Source: Oscheius sp. JU75 (Eukaryota > Nematoda > Chromadorea > Rhabditida > Rhabditidae). Taken from it: a stretch of 64,000 nt of DNA. The stretch is from contig JASJZC010000007.1 of NCBI GenBank assembly GCA_037178855.1, forward strand, positions 9,858,001 through 9,922,000, given 5' to 3'. Both the position numbers and the translations under genes were made by a program. The first letter of the stretch is position 1; the number at the start of each line of letters is the position of its first letter. Of this stretch, positions 11,499-23,400 are shown piece by piece. The notes beneath the pieces are model-generated. The model was not told the DNA's origin, ran no database searches, and was given only the letters and a program-made list of their open reading frames with translations.

Positions 11499-14400
11499 TC
11501 AACAACGGGCCGATTGACGGCTGCGAGTCATCTCGTCCAGGAAGAAGGTGCTGAGACAGGGATCCCAAGTGTTCCAAGCCGGAATCTCATCCTTGGGCAA
11601 AGCAGTATCCTGAAGGGCTCGGGGCGAACCAGCGCCGGATCCGCGCTCACTGGTCGAAGAAGAGTAGCCTGAAGTACTCTCTCCAGACTCCTTGAAAGCG
11701 CTCCACAAGTTGCTCTCGACCTGTAAATGACCTCATTAAAGAATTTTGAAAAGATCCTTACCCCATCGGAGAACATCTTCTCGAAGTCAGTGTTGTAGGA
11801 AGCAGCAGGCCAGCGGAGCTCACTCGGCTTCTCGACACGAGGAGCCGGGGCCGGTGCCGGAGTCGGAGCTGGAGTCTCGGCGGCAGGACTGGAACGAGAG
11901 CGGTACTGCGGGATGTAGGAGATGCCGGGGAGATCGATCGACTGACGAGACGAATGACTCGGGACCTCGGAACGTGATGCCAACTCAGCCCGAGACGACA
12001 GAGCAGCGAGCTCAGCAGACTGACGAGCCAGAGCATTGTACACCGCCGGAGGAACGGTCGGCTGAGACATCAGAGGAGGAGGATGAGGCCTTCGTGTGAT
12101 GCTGATGTCGTACTGACTTCCGTTCGGGGCCTGAAAACTTTTATGAATGAGGGATAACACTGTCTGTGATTTCGAAAAAGATCTCTCTGGTACTGTCTTA
12201 TCGAACATACAGATTATCTTAGTTTTTCACCTGAGAGTCTTGCTAGTAGAGTGTCTCTCCCGTACTGTCTACATTTCCAAACAATATCTCTTTTGACTGC
12301 ATGATTCCGACAGGAAAAAACCTTCTCCTATACTGTTTGGAGATTTACTTTAAGTTAAAGAGTCTTACTGTACCATTCATCATAGAATCTCATGCTTGTA
12401 TTATCTAGCAGCTGAAACTGGACTCCCATCTACCGTCTTTTTAGATGGAGTCTCTCGCCTGTCTGTCTCGACAATCAGGGTCTCTCGCCTTACCATTTCG
12501 GTAGCGAGAGAGACTGTAATGTCCCGTAGCCAGACATCGGAGACTCTCGCTTGTACTCTCTCGGTAAGTTGGGTCTCTTTCTGTCTCGGGAGACGGAGAG
12601 TCTCTCTCCCGAACTGTCTCGTTCATTCTAGGTGCACTTACCGTAGCCACAAAGCTGCGATTGCGACCATTCTCAGCGATCCGAAGCAGATTCAGGCTCT
12701 GAGTGTACTCCCTCTCGATAGCATTCTTTAGCTGCAGACAATTTAAGATCTGCGAGAAAGTGGCCATGTCCATGTTGGTTGGAGCAGCAGCACTCGCAGC
12801 CGTAGTCGAAGCAGGATTCCACTCTCCGATTTCCATTTCAGCCGGACGGTGTCTGTTCTTCCTTGGGTCTCGAGACTTCTTGCGAGAGCCAGACTGCTGA
12901 CGATGGATCGTCGTGGGCTGAGCGTCCGCGGCAGCAGCCAGAGGACCGATCAGAGCGTCGTGAGCGATACAGAAGTCACACTTCTGCGGAGGCCCAGCAT
13001 TGGGGTTGGCAGTCTTGCGGCGAACTTCTCCAGGAGACACATACTTCTTGGCCTGCTTCTTGAGATGAATTACCCTTCGTTTTTGGTTCTCGGTGAACGC
13101 CTGAAAGCAACTAGTATCTAGATGCCGATCTCGTGAGTCATACCTCGTTCGAGAGGATCAGATCGTGCGATTTGAACAGCATGAGCACGTTGTCATCGCT
13201 GATTTCTCCCTGGCGGCAGTTAATGATGAAGTTCTGGACCTTTTGGCAAAGGAGAACCAGCAGTGCGGGAATGTTCTGAAAGTCACTCATGTCTCTATCA
13301 ATTTGTCACATTTCTTGTTCTGTCAGTTGGTAAAGTTCTCTCATCCCCACCTATTTCCTATGGTGAGGATGAGAGAACTATACCGATTCTGTCAATCCAC
13401 ACTTTTTGAATCGGATTCTCTCATTCTGTTTTTTTGGGTGCTCGCGAGTTTTGAACACTCCTATTAAACTAACACTCCGCCATGTAGTTTTTGAATTGTG
13501 GGCCAAGACTCAAACTAGCAGAAACCTAGGACCAGACAGTTTAACTCACCTCATCATGTATCTGCTCAACAGCGCAGTTTCCTTCAACCTTGTCATGAGT
13601 CTCTCCGGGCTGGGCCAGGTACGGTCGAATCGGGGTACTCAAGAACTGGCGCAGATGAAGAATCGGACAGCGACACTCGGGATCCTTCGGTGCCTCGAGC
13701 TGAACGATGGCGTCACGAATGATCTGAGGACGACATCGGAGCTTGGCCACGGACTGAAGTATCTTGCCTCTGGCACCCATGGTGATCTAGAAAGTGGGAT
13801 TTTGCAATATTGGTCAATTTCTTACTCCTCGAATTTCTAGGGCATTGTCATTGAGCGACATCATCTGCTCGTAGGTGAGGTTCATAAACAGGTTGGTGTA
13901 TTTGTGAAGGCGGAGAGACTTGAGCCACAGGGGGACATCTGAAAAATCATTTTTGTACCATGATCTGTATCAGATTCCTTGTTACGGTTTCGGGAGCAGG
14001 TGCGCATACCGCTGCCCTGTCCAATGAGGTCAACAAAGTTGACAGAGGGAGCCCGCCCCGATTATGATGGATATTAAGCTGCTTAGGATTGTATTTCTCC
14101 CTTTCTTTTTGGGGGCTGTGTGCTAATAGAACGGCGATCTCTCATGTTCCGTTTTCGATCGATGAAACAGACATCGCAACATTGCCCTCTCTCTCACATT
14201 TTTTTAGCTCCCGGTTGCACTTTCTCCCGCCGAAGGCAAACACAGCAGCCCCCGAGGGGGGCACATCATGCCCACGTCCGAGCGGGAGCAGCTCACTTCG
14301 AGAAAAAAGAGACGAAGTGAAAGACTGGCTTTATGAGGATGTCTAGACAGGCAGGACCACCTATACTGTTGTTAAAAAGTGACGATATTTGCATATGAAG

Positions 14401-17400
14401 AACTACGACTTTTCGCAAGATAACCCGTCGTGCGCGCTCGCGTTTTACGACCAGCTGCTGGCGTTTCGTCGCAGTAGGTCTGATAGGCAATGATATGCAA
14501 ATCGGAACTACATTCCCATGCTGAGATGATGGATGATTGTCTCTCGGTCTCGCCCTCAGTGAATAGAAACCTTCTGACGATACAGATCTCAGCGCTATCG
14601 AGCTAGACATCTGCCAACCCCTAAAGACAACTTCACACCTATAGTGAGAAGGCAACAGGCGCGCAGGAAGATGATATTGTTCGGGGGAGAGAAAGATTAG
14701 AGCGATCAGAGAGCAGTTCGGCTCCTTTTGGAGGCTCTATTGACTTCGGACCCTCGACTGTAACCTGAGCTCTGATCCACTAGCTGTAATCTGTTCACAG
14801 GCGCTTTACCATAATTAGGCGTTAGCCGGGAGATCAAGTGCGAAGCTACCGTAATCGTATTGAAAAAATAAGCTTGTTTTGTTCTCTCTCTTTCTCTCTC
14901 TTATTGTCTTACCAAAACAACAACCTCATGTAGACAGTACTGTAACGATGTTTACGTCACCGAGCCTATTGCTTTTTAAAATGCCAATCTAGTCTGAATT
15001 CCAGTTTTTCAAGCCGCTTTTCAAATGAGGTTCGGGGGGGCCCGGGCAATTGTTGCGAACACTAGAACGCCCACCGTAATCTCTCTGTTACAGCTTCAGA
15101 CAAAAGTGCAAACACGATCTTTTTTTTTTTGAATTCGCAACAACGCGCTTGAAGCTTGAACTTAGTTCTTTTGCTATTGGCCCCACGGTGTGCCCGTTCT
15201 CTCTCTGTTTCTCTATCTCCAGCCTACAGACGGTAATTAATTACATGTGGATGGGTGCGCGGCGGACATAGACCCGACACAGAGGGTTTCCCCAAGGAAA
15301 CTTTCGTTTCTCAACATCCGGAGGAGGATTTATGCACACTTTGAAATTGTAATAGAGTCTGAGGCGGTGCAGACAGATAAAAAGTGATCTTTTTCTTTTT
15401 TCGACTCCCCTAACAGGCGGCCAATCTCTGTAACGAATTGACACCAACTGTTAGAGGGGCGAACACCACTATTTATCACACCACGTATATACGAGCTCAA
15501 GAGTAGAGCTCAAAAGTGCATAACCATTTGTCTCGTCTCACTCGCAGAACGCAACATTCGCGATAAGATATCAGAGCCAATGTTGCGGTCCGTAAAGCAG
15601 AAGGCCTCTCTGTGTAAATGGCTTCTGTGGTACCGTTTCCACAGACAGTTGATAAGATAGTTGGACACCCGACGAGGAATTTTCAACATTCTATCACAAA
15701 AGGCTACCTTTCATGCCGGGATTGAAGTTGAACGCCATGGCTGGCTGCTGATTGGGGTCGAAGAAGCCAGGCCCGTAGGCAGGATTCACCGAATTGAGAT
15801 AGTTCTATAACTATCCTCATTTTGATCAAGGTTTTGAACTCACGAAGAGATGCATGGCATTATTGGATTGGCTGGGACGTTGAAGAGACATGCTGGCGTT
15901 CACTCGTTGCTGGATCATAGCATCTGAAAACTGTTTGTTACCGATAGTTCAGGGAAAAGAGGGGAAGCGAAAAATGATAACCCTGTACTTAGGAAGACTG
16001 CCTGTCAAGATAATGTCAAAAAGTCGAGACGATAGTGGTGTGTCTCGACACACATAAACAGGATATCTGAGGTTAAGGCTCAGTCCCCTTCAGCCCGATC
16101 CCAGCACAAGATAATGCACCCGTCGGCACCTCTGAAGTTATGAGTCGCGCACAGATAAAAAAGGGTGCAAATTGGACCCATCAACCTTGGGGTTCGGGGC
16201 GGAAGAAGCAAAACAACGGCGAAAACTACTTGCAAATAGACTGATGAAAAAGAGCGGGTTATTGGGTGTGAAATTACACGGAAGAGGAACCTCATGAGAA
16301 ATGAGTGACCTATGATTCAGGTCAGACAGGATTGATTCTATTAAATGACCAGAGAGAAAGAGAGAACGAGAGCAAGGATTAAAACAAGTCTCTCCCCATA
16401 TTGGCAACATGGGCGTAGTGGACAGTGCAGCTCCAGACAGACTCCACCCCCTTTGGGGCTGGCTGAGAGTGGTGGGAACCGATAAAAGTGCAGGAGGGGG
16501 GCGTGGCCTGGTATACAGACTTGGGCACGTGCCACTCTGAACTCTCTCAGATATGGTATCAGTCTCAAAATCTTAAGCGTACAACTTCTTGGCACAGAGC
16601 GAGAGCCTGTATTTTGTGTATAGACGGGGAGGAAAAAAATAACAGAGCCTCTCTGCGCAGTCAAGTGCTGATGGGCTGCTGATGAACGGTTCTCGCCCCT
16701 ATTTGCTTTCCGGCGACTCAAGTACGCCACACTGGACGGACCATCCTAATCCGTTGGTTCAGTGTAGCGCTCAGGCGCTGGTTACAAGATTACCAGATAA
16801 GGCTATCATTTTTTGGAAGACTATTTTAGTAGAACATGTTTTTAGGGAGTGAGTCGACCTTCGCGTTACGATAAAAACATCCATAGACGTTCTAAACAAG
16901 GTGAACCAGTGGCTTGCTCATCTGTCTGTGGCTCAAATTAGCGCCCAAATATAGAAAAATGTCTCGGCCCGAAAATTGGCGACAAAAAATGCGTTGAAGA
17001 GTATCTGGAGGATAATCCTACTGTTTGTTTAGTAGCACAAAAGTGCCGATGACAGGCTATTACTTAAATAGCGAGTAAATACACATCTTCTTCACTATGG
17101 CAAACATGTTAGAAAAAAAGCTCTCGCCGTGTGGATTACCAATTGACGGTATAGCATACTTGCCCACATTCAGACGCAGAAGCCACTATATAGTCATTTT
17201 TTCTGGTTGTGCCCGTCGGTCCGTCCGCGATCGGGAAATCGCAACATTTGTCGCGTTTTTTCGGCCCCTGGACCGAGGGGAGACAAGGAAGCCAAACTAG
17301 TCAGGAAGATCATTGCAGAGCCAATCACAGATATAATAATAGGGAAAGGGCAAATACGGGAGACAGAGGAGGGAAGAGCAGCTGAATACTCACACTGGCA

Positions 17401-20400
17401 ACATTTTAGCTGGAGCGTTCCTCTTTTGCTGCTAATGAAGGCAATACGGGGTGGAAATTTTAAGGCCTGATGCCTCGAGGGGTAATTTCAGGAAAGAGAT
17501 AGAAATAAGGCCCGTAAAACTGTATTTGCTTTTAGATTACTCGCTCTCTCTCTCTCTCCGAAACGCATGAAACTTTGTGGGAAGGCAATCACGAGTGTGT
17601 GGAAGCGGGTACATAAGACAGCTGAGAGACAGAAGCAACAGCTGATTCCGGAGCATGAAAGCTTTTGTTTTTCGTTGATTTATTATCGCTGTTATCGCTA
17701 AGCGCATGCGGATTTACGACTCTTTGTTTGTTTTTCTAGAGATTTTCCTCTCTAACTTTTGTGCTGTAAGCTCAATAAAACAGAATGTGCTGCGAGAGGA
17801 AAAGGCAACATATGAAAAGATAAGTACGATAAGATTAGAGGGCGGACATGTAGTACACCTAGGGAAAATGACGATTGATAACACAGAGGAGGAGGCACAG
17901 TTTTGCAGAGAGGAACTTTAGGAATTAGCCAGGTGAGAAGTGCGGGCAGTGAAGGGGCTCAGTGGCCGCCGGGAGAGGGCTGTTCTCGGGTCAAACAGGT
18001 GGTTTCGAGGGACAGAACAGACGTGCGGCTGTTCGTCCTTCGGCACATTTGCAACCCTTGGTCACTTCAAAACATAAGGTCCTGTCACTAATTGTGTCCA
18101 CCCACCGTCTGGACAACATAAATCATCGTGATCTCTCTTAAAGGGGAAAAAGTCTCAAAGGAACGCCAAGAGGTGGGCACATGGGTCGAATGTTTATTAA
18201 AAAGTGCAACTGCACACGCCCCCTTTTTCCAGCTGGCTCTGTCCCGAGAATTCAGCACAAATACTTGAGAAACTATTGGTCGACGGGAAGAGACGACGGC
18301 ACTGGTCGCTCTCACTCTCTCTCCGTGCTCTCTGAAGTAGCAACAGTTGTTATCAGCTGTTTTTGCAGACTGTCTGCGACAGAGACTCCTGTCAGATTAA
18401 ACTGTCAACTGTTGGGGAAGAACCAGACGTCGCCATGCACAGCTTCCCAGAGATTACTGATAAGGAATAATTAATCCTTTTACGCCAGACGAGCAGAAAA
18501 ACTTGCTCAGTTCTAAAAGGCAGAACAGTTGCAAGCGGATAGGCGAACACTATCAAATTAGACGGAATGTCGCCCCGATGAGAAGGCGGTAAACTTCCAA
18601 CACGTGCAAAAAATATCTTAGGAGAGGCGTTCCCCTAATCAGCTTTGACAGCTACCAGTCTCCTAGATCAAGGACCTCTTGTTGCAAACAGTACGCTTGA
18701 CCGTTAGGAAGCAGGTGATGTTATGATAAGACTGGCGCCGTAGCCTCTTCTAACCGATCTGATAGGAAGAGGGCAGGAGAAGGGGGACCCAGACTGAACA
18801 CGGGTACTGTTTCTCAATTCATGCCGACGGAAGGAGACTACTCATTGTAGACAAAACAATAGCTACCTCTCTTGACTCTCTCACTTCCGACTGAAAATCG
18901 CTACTTGCCTACCCATCGTCTCACCAGCACAGAAAAGAAAAGCGACAAAAAGAACTGGTTTTCACGGTTGCGTTATCTGGGTGCAGGTCACGACGAGGAG
19001 ACGGTTGTGTGTAATGAACTATCCGCCCTCATCGATCACAGGTGTGAAATTTTAATTGTCTGACTCTTATGAGACCTAACAGCCGCTCGTTCATCATCGA
19101 ACTACACAAAGACAAGAGTCGAATATGTGTGTGCTTGTGCGCGCATCCATTGAAATATGATAGGAGCACGCTTTGGCCGAACGGAAGAGACATGTCTTTT
19201 TGGCAGAAAAGAGAAAGACGATGACGAGTGAGAGAAAGAGAAGAAAGAGAGCCTTGATGAGCTTTGGTGCCCTCTCCCACAAAATATGATCGTCTGGACC
19301 AATAAATACCGTAATGAAAGCCTGGGAAAACTCCGCTCGAGCGGCAACTTGAAACTGCCTAGTCTAGAGTGAAATTGGGAGGCACGGTACGCCAAAATAA
19401 GCGGGCTAGCTGCTTGTTGATCAGCTTCTAGAGAATCACGATGTTGACGATGACACTTTCGATTGACAGCGGAAAATAACGTCATGTGTGCCGGCTTTTG
19501 AAATCCGTCCCGTATGAACTGAGGTATTGGATGTCTCAGAGAGAGAGAGAGGATGACCACAAGCCAGGCCCAGAGACGATGACGGTGTCCAGAGTGACAT
19601 GCCCAACATTTTTCTGTCTACCGGGTGTTTGCAGTGAATTAGTCGTTTCTCCTCTCAGTGGCCACCAAAGACTGAAGCCTCATAGAGGATGACCACGAGC
19701 CAGCCACAGGCATGATGAAAACGGAGAGTCTAGGGTGACGTGTTCAATGCCAGGCCTTTTTTGGCAATACCAAATGATTCAGTCGATTCCCAGTGATCAC
19801 CGAGCAGAAAAACGAGACATACTTGTGTCATAGCTGGTCAGCGAGGGTACAAGACAAGACTGGGTCAAAGCGATGACAGCACCTAAGTTTTCAGGCTATT
19901 TCGGTTCGAGCCACGGGCAGTATACTCTGACGTAAAAAGATTCCTTATGCTAGTTTTGCCTCATTTCTGGCAGTTAACAGGTGTCACCAGCCTAAACACA
20001 ACTAAAGTTGATCTAGATCACGATGTTACTATTCTGATGCCAGACTTAACTTGTTAGAGAGTGGATATACCGCAAATCTCGCTGCGAGACCCAAAAATTT
20101 ATGTGGGTCTCGTCACAAATTGCTTTGGGGGGGAGGTTTCTTCTCAGGTTCCCTCCCATTGTGTTCTAGCCGTCCCATAATTCTTTCAAACACGTATGAT
20201 GCTCGACTAGTTCTGCTCCCAATTTTGCCGAACATTTGATACTAGAACCAAAGTCTCCGTGCCTTCTAGAACGCCTGACTAGTGGTCTGGACAGTGTTCA
20301 GACTCGTCGTTTTCGAACCGCGCCAAAAGTTCAAACTCATTCCTTCTCGAACAGCACGTGAGCATCCTGGCAAGAAGACGAGTCGACCGTTTGCTAAGCC

Positions 20401-23400
20401 AACGTGAACAAGAATGGCTCGCAGGTCTCCACAGTGCCAGCCCTCTTTATTAGGGATGCACAGACTTATAAATCAATTTGGACCGTCCTCCCAATACTTC
20501 CTGTGGAAGGGCGGCCATCATCGCCATTGCCGTTCCCCTCTCTGTCTCTACAGAAATTCGCCGCATTGTGAGATCTAATGAGCCGGAAAGAACGACGCGT
20601 TTCAACGGATACTACTGTTCACATGCAAATATGAACTGCAATTAGGCGGCTTTCGATGACAAGAGGCTTGAGGAAAAGATAGGGTTTTCTTCCGATCACA
20701 TTTAGAAAGAAAGAGAGAGGGAGTTGCCCACCCAAGAGCTAGACATGTGCCTAACGACTTCGGGAGATTCGAAAGGCAAATAAAAACCACCAGGAGGTCC
20801 TCTGGGGGGAGCAAACTACTCTTTCATTTACATTTATGAGGTGAATTGTTTCCAAACCGGCTCGCGAGGCAAAAACAGACTCGGTTAATCGGATTTTTTC
20901 CAAGAGAAAGAGAGAGAGGAGGAAGGTAACATAGGGCAAACCGGTTGGAAAAAGAGTCGTGTGGCCCCAAGAACTGTTCGGCTGCGGGCAATGAATTAAA
21001 TGAGGGGAGGGAAACAGAAATTCATCACCGGAGAAAACGCTGCCGGAAGTCAGTTGCCCTTGTGTCGTATTGACAGCCGGTAAGCGGGTTAGCCAGCAGG
21101 ACGACTCGCAACATTGGACACGATCCGGACGAGAGAGAGTGTGTTGCGCGTCTGGCGCGCCTGCCAAGAAATGTGCACTTTAGAAGGGGTCTCTCACCTC
21201 GGCCAGCTGACAACTTTCGCCACCTACTACACCAAACTTTTTTCACGTTCGCAAATATTCAGCGTCCTCGATCCTTGGCCAACATATGGAGAGAGCGTTT
21301 ACTTGGCATGACGCGGTTTGAACGCTGTCGGCAAGGTCAAAGCGGCGCGCAACGGGCCCAACTCAAAGAATTGGTCATCGGAAAAAATGTGACGAAAAGG
21401 TGAGAAACGGTCTGTGTCTACTACAAAAAGAGACAAAAAGGACAGGGAGACTGTTTGACCATGCCGCTTATCTCTATAGTTGGAGTAGGGAAGGGGGGTC
21501 AATGGTAATGTGACCTGTGGGGTGGATTAAACGGCACGGCGGTGTTCCTGTTCGCGTCTACCACTCCATTACATTTGCCTAATCGTAGACAGAGAGAAAG
21601 AGAGAGAGCTGGGGGGTCAATGACAATGACGGGTCGGGAACAGATCTACATCAAAAATAGACATCATTTCAACAGAAGGCAACCAGTGTTTGTGGGCAGG
21701 TAAGTTGCAGAGGTTTTTCCGGCGGCCTGGAATAACGAAACATGCTGTTGCGCATACAATATGCATGAGCTGGAGAGAGGGCATCAGATGTCTCTCGTAA
21801 AGAGGCTGTTCTAAGTCTAGACGAGAACTTATGGCATAAACGGATGATGGAAGGAAGACAGAGAGACATAGCTTGCCTATACGCTATCATAGTTTCCCAC
21901 TGGTCTTCCTAGACGCATTATCCGTCCATCAACTTTTTTTAACTGAAAAGCCCAAACAATACACCAGAAATCTCAAACGATGAAGTTCATCTTTCTGCTC
22001 GTCTTCATCTCTACTGCCCTCTGCTTGGCTTACTCATGTTATAGCGGCATGATGGAAGAAATATTACCCCCTGGCTTCCAGCTATTCAGTGTCCTCGTCG
22101 TTGCTAACTGAAGAGAGTGACCAAGAAAATGGGTTTTTGCTCCGTCAAGAATACGGTTGTGCTGTTGAGAGCGGACCTGAGGCTATTGTCGGGGCAAATT
22201 GGCCAAGATCGACGGCTACACTACACACTATCTGTGCTTGGGAATTTCCGAGTCATGTAATCCGAGATTAGAAGGATTATCGCCCTTCGAAACTAAGTAA
22301 AATGCTTTGCTTCAATTCGGAATAAATCAATCTTGTAACCTAGGAAAAGCATGAGAGGCAAAGAGACAGAGAGACAGGTACGCAGAGACAGAGATATAGA
22401 GAGACAAAGAGACATGGAAACCTTAAATGTGATGCTGCCATAATCAGGCTGTTTGCCGCCTACCAACCAAACCTCATCCCCCAAAAAGTAAACTGCGCAG
22501 CCGGAATTACCTGTTGGTAATCCCTAGATTAACACATATCGCGGTACGGGATTTGATCGTTTGGCTACCATCCAATGTACTCTCTGCCTTGTTGTGCCAC
22601 ACGGTTTCACGAGAGTGTGAGAGAGAGAGAGACCATGGCAAACAGCTGAACCCGTGATTTTCGGGGGCAAAGAGGCCCAACCAAAATATAGCAAAAAAAA
22701 GATTAAACACTCTGTTGTTCAGGCCTTGCAACAACTGTTCCGAAACAAAAAATTCGAACACAGGCACGTTGCGCAGCAAAGAAGATATTCGGGAACGGAG
22801 AAAAAGCAAAGAAAAACCAAGGAGGACACGCGATAACGTGTTGAAAAAATCCCTGAATCCTCGTGTGCAGAGCACCTGCTCCACGCACGTGTTCCAATTG
22901 TTCCTCATATCAACACGTGCATGTGGCTCTTGTATGTGCTAGGGAAGGAACGGTAATCTTTCTGATAGGGTCTTTGTTGTGGCGTCTGTAGCAGTTGTTG
23001 GAAATTAGACACTGCTTCCCGGGTAACCGAGGATAAAAAAATCGGAGAAAGAAACATCAAAATAGGGTATCAGGTTTCAAGGAGAGCCACGTACTGGCAG
23101 AAAACCTAAAAGACGAAACGAAGAGACTGAAACATAGAGAGGGAGACAGTAGAATCCTTTTGTCTTCCCCTCTCTTTCTCATGGCTACAGTAACTCGTAT
23201 CCTGTTTTTATCCTCCATTCTCATGCCTACAGTAACCCCAGCCTGGAAACGGCTCCTTTGTTCTACATGTTTACTTCACTATACGGTTTCTCCGTTTCCC
23301 GGATTTACTCCCTCGGCCAGTCTTAGTCATCGTGGGAACCTGTGCACAAAGCGAAGTATGACGCGAACCAGAGACGACAGTTTTTCGTCCTTCCGTCCCT

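Noticed and set aside
11746-12099. 117-codon plus-strand open frame
   Set aside because: Antisense of the Pro/Ala-rich Smaug exon 12130-11762.
14010-14060. Exon-like minus-strand segment ([15 protein letters not shown]) just upstream of the SAM exon
   Set aside because: It ends at a good donor and fits the next exon's phase, but has an in-frame TAA and no AG acceptor at its 5' side. Joining 15708 directly to 13938 gives [17 protein letters not shown], which matches the Smaug family.
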